Assembly (NCBI GenBank): GCA_964628385.1
Contig: CAZVOD010000054.1
Location: 1 to 29,198, forward strand
DNA: 29,198 bases
Source: JANQPA01 sp964628385
Lineage (GTDB): Bacteria > Bacteroidota > Bacteroidia > Chitinophagales > Saprospiraceae
Reading direction: 5' to 3'
Shown: positions 1 to 8,478 of the stretch, piece after piece
Layout of the letters: each line of letters starts with the position of its first letter
Numbering within the stretch: the stretch's first letter is position 1
The notes under the pieces: generated by a model
Database searches by the model: none
Told to the model about the DNA's origin: nothing
The model's input: the letters and a program-made list of their open reading frames with translations, nothing else
Made by a program: the position numbers and the translations under genes

Positions 1-114
1 TACTTAATGCAATAATTTAAGTTTTCCATAATGCATGGAAGAATCAGTTTTTCATAACGAAAATGCCATCAAAAAATTGGAAAGTCCCCAAGCGATATTG
101 TATCATTTTGGCAT

Positions 115-206
115 GATTATTGGCTTACATCAAGCGATATTATGATTTATGAAATGGCCTAGAATATGGGGTCTATCGCCTCCAGTGAAGGCTGGAGGCC
201 TTTTTT
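115..206 (+). ncRNA. putative small RNA E1 ending in an intrinsic terminator
   Basis: A perfect 8-bp stem (GCCTCCAG 178-185, CTGGAGGC 192-199) is followed at once by a T run (201-206), the form of an intrinsic terminator. No gene lies upstream of it inside the window. The core ATTATGATTT (139-148) lies 29 nt before the stem; the same core precedes the terminators of E2 and of all five units of the array at 22.6-24.4 kb. The 5' end is a guess, based on a loose -7-like box (TCATTTTG, 103-110). The terminator is seen directly; the RNA is inference. It could instead be the 3' end of a transcript that starts left of the window. Confidence 0.45.
178..206 (+). terminator. intrinsic terminator of E1
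   Basis: GCCTCCAG at 178-185 pairs perfectly with CTGGAGGC at 192-199 across a 6-nt loop, followed by six T residues and then ATTTTTG. Confidence 0.8.
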
Positions 207-381
207 ATTTTTGAAATGAAGGAAAACCAGAATATTGTTACAAATGACAGGTATTTTCTGGTATACTATAAATTAAATATTGCTCAGATTAGTGAACTTT
301 ACTGAATTTTAGTTGGAGATCAATTTTAATTAAAAAAAAGTGTAATTTCATGAAACGCTTCGGTATGTATTGTATTTGATA

Positions 382-470
382 GGTCAAATAGGCAATAAAC
401 CGATGATATTATGATTTATGTTTTACAAGGTCGTTTTAGCCTCTGGTTCCCATCCAGAGGCTTTTATTTT
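382..470 (+). ncRNA. putative small RNA E2 ending in an intrinsic terminator
   Basis: A perfect 8-bp stem (GCCTCTGG 439-446, CCAGAGGC 454-461) followed by TTTTATTTTT ends this element. ATTATGATTT (408-417) lies 21 nt before it, as in E1. Upstream, TGTATTTG (371-378), with TGTAATTT at 341-348, resembles the CATATTTG and TTGTnATTT boxes of the array at 22.6-24.4 kb, although the spacing is about 2 nt longer. The predicted transcript is only about 85-90 nt. The terminator is clear; the promoter and the RNA are inferred. An ORF of 68 codons overlapping the hairpin is not credible as a gene. Confidence 0.5.
439..470 (+). terminator. intrinsic terminator of E2
   Basis: GCCTCTGG (439-446) and CCAGAGGC (454-461) form a perfect 8-bp stem with a 7-nt loop, followed by a T-rich tail. 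Confidence 0.8.
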
Positions 471-474
471 TGGG

Positions 475-825
475 CCTTTTGGAGAATGCAAAGTCCATAT
501 TTTTAAAAATGGACGATGGGGACTATTCCAAAAAAAACTTCCCTTTTTCCAAAAAACGGGATTTAAAAGCCAAAAAACGAGCAAATCCTACCAAACTCCG
601 AAAATTCAGATAAAAAATAGCTAATAGGACTACTTTTGCTATCAAAAACGCAAATACTACATTCAAGAATAAATTGAACTGCATAAATCGGGGGAGCTAG
701 TGGTGTTGCTTGCTCTACAGACTTAAAAAGGCAACCCAAACAAACAAACACAAAAATACAAAAACAGATAGCTAGAATTTCTCGCCTTAAATTGGTTTAT
801 TGAGTTAAATTGTTTCTTAGGGTCG
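475..825. other. AT-rich intergenic stretch without a recognisable gene
   Basis: No convincing coding sequence was found. Short ORFs on both strands here are low-complexity and overlap the E2 hairpin. A small inverted repeat (GTCCAT 493-498, ATGGAC 509-514) and several CCAAAAAA-type runs at about 530-580 are the only structure noticed. Confidence 0.6.
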
Positions 826-829
826 AATA

Positions 830-865
830 GCTCTCGATATCATGGATATCGAGGGCTTTTTTTAT
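830..865 (+). terminator. strong intrinsic terminator E3 upstream of the DUF418 gene
   Basis: GCTCTCGATATC (830-841) pairs with GATATCGAGGGC (845-856) over 12 bp, one of them a G-U pair, with a 3-nt loop, followed by TTTTTTT. It lies about 70 nt before the probable DUF418 start at 937. It could end a short RNA, as E1 and E2 do, or act as a leader terminator (attenuator) for the downstream gene. It lacks the ATTATGATTT core seen in E1 and E2. Confidence 0.7.
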
Positions 866-936
866 TTTGTGACTTCAAAGTTATAAACACCCTTATCAAG
901 GTGGTGTTATCAGTTTTTTTTTTGAAGCACTACTCA

Positions 937-2238
937 ATGAATGACATGGATTCAGTGGAAGACAACAATTATTTTCAGGAAAACGGGGAAGAGGCCTATG
1001 AACAAGATTCCAATTTGGAGCCCCAACCAGTTAATCCGCTGGCTCCTGCACAGCGTATCGCCATGTTAGATGAGTTAAGGGGATTCGCTCTGCTGGGTAT
1101 TTTGATTATGAATATCCAGAGCTTTGGTTTAATTGAAGCTGCCTACATGAATCCATTTTACCAGGGTGAACCCAGCTGGGCTAATAAAGTGTCACACATA
1201 TTTACGCACCTTTTTGCTGATATGAAAATGATGACGCTCTTTTCCATGCTTTTTGGTGCTGGAATATTACTCTTCATTGAAAAAGCAAAAGAAAAAACAG
1301 GGATGTCAATGAAGCTGCATTTCTCCCGGATGTTCTGGTTATTAACCCTGGGGCTCATCCATGCTTTCTTGATTTGGCACGGTGATATTTTGGTTACCTA
1401 CGCTGTATGTGGAATGATCGTTTATGCTCTTCGCAATGCAGCCCCTGAATGGCTGATTAGCGTAGCGATTTTTTGTTTTGTTTTGACTAGCTTATACTTT
1501 GTATCCTTGAGCTTTCTGGGCGATATACTGACCACGCCGGAGTTAGCTCGAATAGAGACTGAAATGTGGACGCCCGGCGCCTTACAAAAAGCCAAGGAAG
1601 TACAGACTTTTACCGGTTCTTATTGGGAACAGTTGAGGGTAAGAGTAGAAAATACCCTTTCTATGTATGGCTTTTTAATCGTATTTATTTGGCGGGTCCT
1701 TGGAAATATGCTGCTGGGTATGGCACTTTACAAAACGGGGATAATTGTAGGAAAACGTTCCAAAACATTCTATCTGCTTTTGGCTCTAGGTGGTCTGATA
1801 CTGGGAGGGTCCCTGGTTTCTTATGGACTAATCCTGAAATTCGATCGTGATTTCGCCTACATTTTCAGTACTTCTATCGGCTATAACATCAACTATTGGG
1901 GAAGTATTCTGGTAGCATTAGGTTATGTCGGTTTGTTTGGGCTTTGGACCAATACCGGTTTTTTAGCTGCTTTTCGCAGTAGACTTTCCAGCGTAGGTAG
2001 AATGGCTTTCAGCAACTATATTATGCAATCTGTTATCTGTAGCTTTATTTTTTATGGTATCGGTTTGAGTTTATTTGGGCAGCTTGAGCCTTATCAGTTG
2101 AATTTCGTCGTGCTCGGTATATGGATTATACAACTCATTGTCAGCCCTTTCTGGCTGAAGTATTATAAATTTGGTCCGCTGGAATGGTTTTGGCGAGGTT
2201 TGACTTATGCTGACTTTCCTTTTAATAGAAAGCGTTAA
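937..2238 (+). CDS. DUF418 (YeiB-like) integral membrane protein
   Basis: The protein has about ten hydrophobic segments. Near the N terminus (about residues 40-62) it carries the hallmark RIAMLDELRGFALLGILIMN, and its C-terminal third (from GRMAFSNYIMQS onward) matches the DUF418 region of YeiB-type inner-membrane proteins. The family has no firmly established biochemical role and is usually discussed as a possible transporter. The frame stays open back to a GTG at 901, but the ATG at 937 (or the one at 946) is more likely because it gives a normal start followed by a hydrophilic acidic tail of about 38 residues before the first membrane helix. No clear Shine-Dalgarno sequence is seen. The gene is alone on its strand and converges on the barrel-protein gene at 2333. 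Terminator E3 lies just upstream. Confidence 0.88.
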   Translation: MNDMDSVEDNNYFQENGEEAYEQDSNLEPQPVNPLAPAQRIAMLDELRGFALLGILIMNIQSFGLIEAAYMNPFYQGEPSWANKVSHIFTHLFADMKMMTLFSMLFGAGILLFIEKAKEKTGMSMKLHFSRMFWLLTLGLIHAFLIWHGDILVTYAVCGMIVYALRNAAPEWLISVAIFCFVLTSLYFVSLSFLGDILTTPELARIETEMWTPGALQKAKEVQTFTGSYWEQLRVRVENTLSMYGFLIVFIWRVLGNMLLGMALYKTGIIVGKRSKTFYLLLALGGLILGGSLVSYGLILKFDRDFAYIFSTSIGYNINYWGSILVALGYVGLFGLWTNTGFLAAFRSRLSSVGRMAFSNYIMQSVICSFIFYGIGLSLFGQLEPYQLNFVVLGIWIIQLIVSPFWLKYYKFGPLEWFWRGLTYADFPFNRKR

Positions 2239-2270
2239 AGGAGTTGCTAAAAGCCCCGGGGAAATGAGGA

Positions 2271-2312
2271 GGCTAACCGCAGCCCTTCATTATTTTTGAG
2301 CTGAGGTTAGTC
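2271..2312. repeat. inverted repeat between convergent genes
   Basis: GGCTAACCGCAGC (2271-2283) and GCTGAGGTTAGTC (2300-2312) can form an 11-12 bp stem with mismatches, midway between two convergent genes. There is no T run on either side, so it is at best a non-canonical terminator. Confidence 0.4.
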
Positions 2313-2332
2313 ACCTGCTTTAGAAAGTCTAT

Positions 2333-3961
2333 TTAAAATCGCGCACTCAGACCAACAACACCATTAATACCAAGCATTGGGTAATATCGCCAACGCTCTC
2401 TATTATTACCAAGAAGATTATTAATCTGGACGAATCCGCCTATATTATCTGTAAATTGATATTCTGCTCCAAAATTCAGGTCAAATAATGCACCCAGTGT
2501 TTCTGAAGAACCATCTGCTCTGAGAAAGGGGACACCATCTTGAACAAAGAGTAAACTTTTGAGCAAGAGCTTATCTTCCATCGCTCTGTAGCGTACTTCT
2601 GCATTAATTTCCAAGCTGGGTAAATGCCAAGCTTCATCCTGGCTGCTGGTGGAGTAAACATTCTGAGTGATTGTACCGATCAATTCCAGGTTTTCAATAA
2701 TGGGCAAGCTGACCGATCCACTAATAATAAAAATATTTACTGAATCATATACTACATTAAAGTTGGGTATAGAATCGCCATCGGCCAGAAAAAGGGCTAA
2801 ATCTTCTGTATCCTTAAATCCTACCTGAGCACTGTAGCTTATATCTTGATATTTCCCTTTCACACCACCGTAAAAATGAAAATAGCTGGTATTTCTCAGT
2901 TCGGGACGCGTAGCTACAAAAGGATTGTAGTTACTAAGGTTTTGATAATTATTTTTATACAAACTACCCTTTGCTCCGGCAAAAGCGGTTAATACCTTGT
3001 CGAGTACGTTTACAGCTAGTTCAACATCCGGGAAGAAGTTGAAATTATCTTCATGAGCTGTAAGATTAACTCCAACGCGGGCCTGGAATGCATCTGTATG
3101 ATAGTTGAATACCGGGCGAAGGAAATAGTTGTTAAGGTCTTGGCTGGTGGTATCTGTGAAGCTAGTCAGGTCAGCCACCAGGCCTATTTCAAGAGAATGA
3201 GCTTCCTCAAACCATTTTTTGCCCATCAAACTCAATTGGTATCCATTTTCTTGGCTGGCATAGTTGTCTCTCAAAAAGTAGGCATTGAGGTCTGCACGGT
3301 AGTTAAAGTCAGCTTCCGTTCGCTCTCCATTAAAAACAGAAGCACCTAAAGAAAAAGTATTGAATTTTTGAAGTACCTCATCGTCAGTATAGTTTCTTTC
3401 AATACCTTCCTGCGCATTGAATTCGTTATACCCGTAGTAATGCAGGCGATCTGCATTGTAACCCAGCCTGCCACTAACGGCATACCCGGGCTCAAAAAAA
3501 TACGTACCCTCAGCATTAACAGTGGCAGTAGAATATTTCTGGGAGGTAATATCTGCACTATTATCAGCAGAGTTGAAGAATATATCTCCGCCAAATTCAA
3601 ACTGCTCATCCGAAAATTGGTATCCGCCATCCACATAAAAGGCTCTCGGAAACCCACCGCCTAATTTCCCATACCCATTATAAACCTTTTGAGGGTTTTC
3701 TGTTCTGTATCTACTAGGTACGATCTGAGGTGGTAAATACTGTACCTTTAACATCCTGGCCTGTATATCATAATTTTGAATCTTTGGTGTAGAATCCATC
3801 GCCGGTAGCTGAGGAGCCAAGCCAAACTTATTGGTATTGGCGAGGCGGGCATCAAAAGCTTTGATGATTTCTACCTGCTCAGTGGCCAATCCTTCCTGAG
3901 CCGATAATACAATTGGACAAATCGCTGCTACAATTATGCTTATGAGTTGGAAGTATTTCAT
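2333..3961 (-). CDS. outer-membrane beta-barrel protein (TonB-receptor-like barrel)
   Basis: The 542-aa product starts with a signal peptide (about residues 1-21, ending LSAQ). A polar N-terminal region of about 100 residues follows, then long alternating amphipathic strands rich in Tyr, Phe and Asn, ending in the aromatic C-terminal residue (GLSARF) typical of outer-membrane barrels recognised by the BAM complex. No TonB plug domain is visible, so it is a barrel of unknown cargo and not a complete TonB-dependent receptor. The gene lies 92 bp downstream of the TPR gene on the same strand and was probably transcribed with it. The pairing suggests that the periplasmic TPR protein and this barrel work together at the outer membrane; that is inference. 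I cannot name a substrate. Confidence 0.75.
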   Translation of the reverse strand: MKYFQLISIIVAAICPIVLSAQEGLATEQVEIIKAFDARLANTNKFGLAPQLPAMDSTPKIQNYDIQARMLKVQYLPPQIVPSRYRTENPQKVYNGYGKLGGGFPRAFYVDGGYQFSDEQFEFGGDIFFNSADNSADITSQKYSTATVNAEGTYFFEPGYAVSGRLGYNADRLHYYGYNEFNAQEGIERNYTDDEVLQKFNTFSLGASVFNGERTEADFNYRADLNAYFLRDNYASQENGYQLSLMGKKWFEEAHSLEIGLVADLTSFTDTTSQDLNNYFLRPVFNYHTDAFQARVGVNLTAHEDNFNFFPDVELAVNVLDKVLTAFAGAKGSLYKNNYQNLSNYNPFVATRPELRNTSYFHFYGGVKGKYQDISYSAQVGFKDTEDLALFLADGDSIPNFNVVYDSVNIFIISGSVSLPIIENLELIGTITQNVYSTSSQDEAWHLPSLEINAEVRYRAMEDKLLLKSLLFVQDGVPFLRADGSSETLGALFDLNFGAEYQFTDNIGGFVQINNLLGNNRERWRYYPMLGINGVVGLSARF

Positions 3962-4053
3962 TTTTATTTGATATTAAGTCATTAAGTATAGGTATAGAAT
4001 AATTGGGGCTGATGACCTAACCAGCCGCTTCTTTCCGCTTAATCACTCTCTAA

Positions 4054-7000
4054 TTAATTATTGTTGTTAAAGTCTCCGCCACCAGAATTCGGATTCGTAT
4101 TCAGGCGACTGGCCTGCTCGATGCGAAGGTTGACTTCATTGAGCTTGATCTTGGCCTGATTAAGTATATTCTGGTCCTCCTTGAAGTTTTCGATCAGTGC
4201 TTCTAAAGCTGCCCGGGCATTATACAAATCATTTTGGTCGGCCAGAATATTGCCTAGCAATAAAACACTCTTGGCTACCCAATAAGGATACGCTGACGAT
4301 TCCTGATTGGCATTCAGGGCAATGGCCTTGGCTTTTTCCAGTTGATTCTGTTTGTAATAGATGTCGGCAGTCAAATAACGAGCCTCGGCAGCCTGCTCTG
4401 TACCGCTGCTGAGCTGTGGAACCTTCAAAAGCGCCTGGAGAGCATTGTTGTAATCCTCCTGATCGTAAGCAAGCTTACCCAGATAGAAGTTAGCTACTGC
4501 TTTTTGTTCATTACTGGCTGAGGCATTGTTGGATACCTTACTGGCTAATTTGTTAACTGCCTGTGCATTGCCAATGCGATAGGCACTTCTCAATGCGCCG
4601 AGCTGGGCTTCAAAGACCAGTTCTGAGTCATTAGCTGCCGCTTCAAGTAAGTTGTAATATTGATAGGATTTTTGAAAATCCTGAGAGAAATTATAAGTAA
4701 TAATCGCTGCTTTTTCCAGCGCTTGCACATAGTATCGGCTTGGCCCCTTATTGATCACTACCTCATAATCAGATAAGGCAAGGTCATATTGGCGAGTGAA
4801 ACTGTAGGACTCTCCCCTAAAGAAGTAAGCATCCAGGGAGTACCACCCCGATTGGAATGTCTGTATGTAAGAGGTAAAAGCAGAAATAGCCCTTTGATAA
4901 TCTCCGGCATTGAAACGGCCTAAGGCTGCCTGGAAGTTAATAGAGTCCCTTTCAAACTGTTCGACTTCCAGCCCCGTCGACTGTAAAAGAGCGAAATAAT
5001 CCTCCGGTTTTCCCAAGTCATCTATATAAATTTCACGCAAAGAAGAAAGGGCTAGGTTTGATTCTGCTGGTGTTGGATTGTTGCCCAGTACTTGCTTGTA
5101 GTAATTAATGGCTGTATTGTAGTTGCCGCCGTTATAGCTGATGAGTCCCAGCTTTAACAAAGCCTGGTTGACCAGCGGCGAATTTTTGTACCGATTTACT
5201 AGTTGTTGGAATGGTCCTGAGGCTTCTCCCAGCCTATTCATATTTTGTAGGGTTGCTCCCAATTGCAAAAGAGCGTTGTCGGCATATTCAGAATCCGGAA
5301 ATTCACGTGGAATGCGCTGTAAAGCAATAATCTTATCAGTAGTATTGCCTCTTAGGCCTTCAATGATCGCTTTTTGATAGATCGCATAGTCAAAATTTTG
5401 ATAACGCTCGTTGATGGCTAAATCATAAAAACGAACGGCTCCCGTATATTGATTTCTTTTGAAAAGGCAGTCGCCCGCTCTCATGGTAGCATCTCCCAGC
5501 ATACGTTCTGTAACGTCCTGATTGCGGATAAATGTTTTATTCCTTTGCAGACCATCTACCACGAAGGAGAAGTATTCCTGTGCAGCGGTATAATTTTCCT
5601 GCTTAAAATAATTATAGCCCTGTACGTAATTGGCCGTAAATACGGTGGACTCATCGGGCAGTTGGCGTACCGTCTGTGCCAGAGTCAAAAACTGATTGAT
5701 CAGCTGAATGCTAGCCGTGTATTCTTCTTCCCGATGTGCAATATCACCTAGCCAGTAAATGGCAATAGCTTTGGAACGATTATCGTAGGGATACTGAAGA
5801 GATTTTTCAAAAAACAACTTTGCTGCGGATGCCTGACCTTCCGAGAGTAATTGCATCCCCCGGTAAAGAGCTACTTTTTGGTAAGTCTCCAGCAGCTGCG
5901 GGGTTTTATTAGGGATATCATCGAGTATTTTCAGCGCTTGCTGATAATCCCGGTAATTCAGAAATATCTGACTCATCAATTGCTGCGATTCCAGATAAAA
6001 ACGGGATTCTGGTTGTATCATCTGAAGATCAGAAATGGCTACCTTTGGCTGGCTAAGTTCATAAGCTAACTTAGCGTGATTGAAGATAGCTTCTTCCTGA
6101 ATTTGTGGATCATAATCCATTTTCTTGGCAGTAGACAATGGCGTAAGGGCATTTCTCTTTTGTCCTAGCTTTAAATAAGAATCGGCCAAGTAGAACATTG
6201 AATTTTGCCCAATGAGCGATTCAGCATCTGTCAGTTCCCGAAAACTTTCAATGGCTTCATTGTATTGTCCTACTTGATATTGAGCAAAGCCCAATTGATA
6301 AAACTCTTCCTCTCTTAATTTTCTGCTGTTTTTGGCGTAATATTCCAGATAGGCCAGCGCTTTTTCGTAGTTGCCGGTTTCAAAATAAGACTGGCCAACC
6401 AACTGGTACATGGCTTTTTCATTTTCTAACCCCCGACTGTTGAGCTTAGGTTCAGCATAAGCAATAAGCTCGTTGAAGCGACGCTGAGTGAAAAAGATTT
6501 GCGCCAGGTAATAGGGGATTTCGTCCTCATATTGAGCATAACTTTCGGCCAACTTGAGCTGGCGGATGGCCAGATCATATTCTCCTTTGAAGAAATAGCA
6601 AAGCCCCAGGTAATAATTGGTAGGATAATAAAAATCACCCCGGATATCTTTTATTTCTTTAAATTCAACCGTTGCATTGTCGTAGCGTTTCCGTGTAAAA
6701 TAACTGTAGCCAATCCTGAACTTGAGGGCGGCACGGTCAGCATTTTTCATACCCAAATTGGGAACCTGTGTGTAATATTCCAAAGCCCGGTCATAATCCC
6801 GGGAATTAAAATAAAAGGTAGCAATTTCCATAAGCGCTTCATCATAAATGGGGTCAGGCTTCTTGTCTCTGATAAAGTCCACAAGGTTTTTTTCGCCATC
6901 CACCTGATCAAGCTGCACAGCACACTTGATCATATTGAGCTCTGCCCTGGACACTAGTAGCTCTGAGCTGGTCTCGTTGAGTGGCCGTAGGAGTTCAGTT

Positions 7001-7167
7001 ACCTTTTGGAATTCTTTTTGCGCCTGGGCATAAAGACCGTCTTCATAAAGCTTGGTACCTTTTCTGAAAAAGCGATCGGCTTCGGTATAAACCGTAGTTT
7101 TCTGGGCAAATACCAACGTGGATAATAAGAGTAATCCACCTAGTAAAGTCATTTTTTTAGCCATCAT
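4054..7167 (-). CDS. large exported tetratricopeptide-repeat protein
   Basis: The 1037-aa product has an N-terminal signal peptide (hydrophobic core LLGGLLLLSTLVFA, probable cleavage before QKTT). Almost the whole remainder consists of TPR-like helical pairs, with recurring patterns such as YxxAxxxF and GxYxxAIxxF. It ends in a short Gly/Asn-rich tail (GGGDFNNNN). TPR arrays of this size are scaffolds for protein-protein interaction, here probably in the periplasm. Two consecutive ATG codons lie at the start and another at residue 6; any of these gives the same signal peptide. The barrel-protein gene follows on the same strand. No enzymatic motif is visible. The upstream region (7168-7733) is long and contains inverted repeats. 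Confidence 0.85.
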   Translation of the reverse strand: MMAKKMTLLGGLLLLSTLVFAQKTTVYTEADRFFRKGTKLYEDGLYAQAQKEFQKVTELLRPLNETSSELLVSRAELNMIKCAVQLDQVDGEKNLVDFIRDKKPDPIYDEALMEIATFYFNSRDYDRALEYYTQVPNLGMKNADRAALKFRIGYSYFTRKRYDNATVEFKEIKDIRGDFYYPTNYYLGLCYFFKGEYDLAIRQLKLAESYAQYEDEIPYYLAQIFFTQRRFNELIAYAEPKLNSRGLENEKAMYQLVGQSYFETGNYEKALAYLEYYAKNSRKLREEEFYQLGFAQYQVGQYNEAIESFRELTDAESLIGQNSMFYLADSYLKLGQKRNALTPLSTAKKMDYDPQIQEEAIFNHAKLAYELSQPKVAISDLQMIQPESRFYLESQQLMSQIFLNYRDYQQALKILDDIPNKTPQLLETYQKVALYRGMQLLSEGQASAAKLFFEKSLQYPYDNRSKAIAIYWLGDIAHREEEYTASIQLINQFLTLAQTVRQLPDESTVFTANYVQGYNYFKQENYTAAQEYFSFVVDGLQRNKTFIRNQDVTERMLGDATMRAGDCLFKRNQYTGAVRFYDLAINERYQNFDYAIYQKAIIEGLRGNTTDKIIALQRIPREFPDSEYADNALLQLGATLQNMNRLGEASGPFQQLVNRYKNSPLVNQALLKLGLISYNGGNYNTAINYYKQVLGNNPTPAESNLALSSLREIYIDDLGKPEDYFALLQSTGLEVEQFERDSINFQAALGRFNAGDYQRAISAFTSYIQTFQSGWYSLDAYFFRGESYSFTRQYDLALSDYEVVINKGPSRYYVQALEKAAIITYNFSQDFQKSYQYYNLLEAAANDSELVFEAQLGALRSAYRIGNAQAVNKLASKVSNNASASNEQKAVANFYLGKLAYDQEDYNNALQALLKVPQLSSGTEQAAEARYLTADIYYKQNQLEKAKAIALNANQESSAYPYWVAKSVLLLGNILADQNDLYNARAALEALIENFKEDQNILNQAKIKLNEVNLRIEQASRLNTNPNSGGGDFNNNN

Positions 7168-7733
7168 ATGTCAAGAATTGGTTTTTAATGTAGTCAGGTC
7201 GTAAAATTAAAATTTAAACCTTCCCTTCGCCATTTTGAATTGGTAAAAGAATTTAGAATTTTACGATCTTATTTTGAGTGTAAGGTTTATTTAGGCTTAC
7301 CAGACTGCTTGAGTAGCTCCCTTTTTTACTCAACGTAAATGTGTTTGTCGGATTTTATCAATAGTAAGTTTTCTCGAGATGTTACTACAGAATAAAGAGT
7401 AGGAGACCTATCTCCCAAAGCTAGAGTAGCTCAATTCTAATCTATCTTAATCGTCTTCTAGCAAAACTGCAAGGTATCATACAATAACTGTATTGTGGTA
7501 ATTAATTTATAAAAAAATTAACAACAGCCCGCAAGTAGCCCTAGAAGACTATCAATCACGGTAAGTTCTGTCAGAGAGAATATGCGCTTTTTTAGCAGCC
7601 ATATAAAGTGTTGTCAATCGTTTGTTTTTTTGCTAAATGTTTTGACCTAAAAGTGGTCGTGACGATCATCTGATAGGGTATTTCTTTTCTGGTGAAATCT
7701 ATTGATCTTATGATTGAATCAAAACACGGAATT
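7168..7733. other. long divergent intergenic region with several inverted repeats
   Basis: No gene is supported in this stretch between the divergent TPR gene (-) and the orphan gene at 7734 (+). It holds a perfect 10-bp inverted repeat (TCGTAAAATT 7199-7208, AATTTTACGA 7257-7266), a small hairpin (GGAGA 7402-7406, TCTCC 7411-7415), and a perfect 9-bp inverted repeat (GTCTTCTAG 7453-7461, CTAGAAGAC 7541-7549) that encloses another hairpin (ACAATA 7481-7486, TATTGT 7491-7496). No T-run terminator or clear promoter was identified. Confidence 0.5.
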
Positions 7734-8300
7734 ATGCAACGATCATCCATTACTAATTCTACGATAGCCATTTTTTCCGGAATCCTGCTTTGTTTTTTGG
7801 CTTTTTCATACTTTGATCCGATAGGTTGGCAGGATAATACTACCATATCAGCAGCTGACGAACAGCTCAGCTATGCTAAGCTGGTAGCTTTTGAACCCCA
7901 GACGAACAAAAAGTCCATTTTGGCCTACGAAAATGGAGAATGTGGCTCTGAAAATACCGCTGAACTGAAAAGGATGCTGGTAAGAAAAAGGGACAGTCCA
8001 TTTTTTGGTATTCCTTTATCGAGAGGTATCTATGGAGAATATATTCATTTGGTATACGTCAACTTTTTTGAAAAAGTAATGTGTGACGATAAAGCTTATT
8101 ACCGGGCCAGAATGGATGTAAACAGTTCAATTCCTTCATGTCACTACTTAAAAAAGCTAAAAGCCTGTGGATCAGACTTGATGGAAAGGCGCGTTTACAA
8201 AAACATGGTCAACCGGATGGAAAGCCTCGGGCTGGGATCTGCCGGTGATTTTAAACCTCGTAGAACCGTAAAACAAGAGCACTGTAACTGTGAATATTAG
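7734..8300 (+). CDS. orphan protein with an N-terminal membrane anchor and several cysteines
   Basis: I do not recognise this protein. From the ATG at 7734 it is 188 aa: a short polar N terminus, one hydrophobic segment (about residues 8-27, around IAIFSGILLCFLAFSYF) acting as signal anchor or signal peptide, and a basic mainly polar remainder. After the hydrophobic segment there are six cysteines, including a C-terminal CNC pair (HCNCEY), which would suit disulfides or metal binding in an exported domain. The frame is also open from a GTG at 7692 and an ATG at 7710; I prefer 7734 because it places the hydrophobic segment normally. The gene stands alone, with inverted repeats before and after it. 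Codon use resembles its neighbours. Function unknown. Confidence 0.6.
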   Translation: MQRSSITNSTIAIFSGILLCFLAFSYFDPIGWQDNTTISAADEQLSYAKLVAFEPQTNKKSILAYENGECGSENTAELKRMLVRKRDSPFFGIPLSRGIYGEYIHLVYVNFFEKVMCDDKAYYRARMDVNSSIPSCHYLKKLKACGSDLMERRVYKNMVNRMESLGLGSAGDFKPRRTVKQEHCNCEY

Positions 8301-8325
8301 GCAGTACTAACCCGATATTTCCGGG

Positions 8326-8367
8326 GCGGTAAATGAAATTGAGGCGAAAAATAGTTTGATTTACCGC
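8326..8367. repeat. perfect 9-bp inverted repeat upstream of the DUF697 gene
   Basis: GCGGTAAAT (8326-8334) and ATTTACCGC (8359-8367) are perfect reverse complements separated by 24 nt. It may be a stem in the 3' UTR of the orphan gene or in the leader of the DUF697 gene. No T run follows. Confidence 0.5.
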
Positions 8368-8406
8368 AGGCCACAAGCTTGCACAGGGCTACGATTATCC
8401 TTTATA

Positions 8407-8440
8407 TACCATCATCTATCTAAAAGAATGGATGATGGTA
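8407..8440. repeat. perfect 10-bp inverted repeat in the DUF697 leader
   Basis: TACCATCATC (8407-8416) and GATGATGGTA (8431-8440) pair perfectly across a 14-nt loop, 39 nt before the DUF697 start. It could be an operator or a leader hairpin. A terminator is less likely because there is no T run. Confidence 0.5.
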
Positions 8441-8478
8441 CGATTTAAAAACAATTTGCAATAAAAATTAAATTAGCT

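Noticed and set aside
418..624. A 68-codon ORF on the plus strand.
   Set aside because: It runs through the E2 terminator hairpin and a low-complexity A-rich stretch; no protein-like composition.
3053..3664. Several ORFs of about 100 codons on both strands inside the barrel gene.
   Set aside because: They are out-of-frame or antisense shadows of the long coding frame with no recognisable domain.
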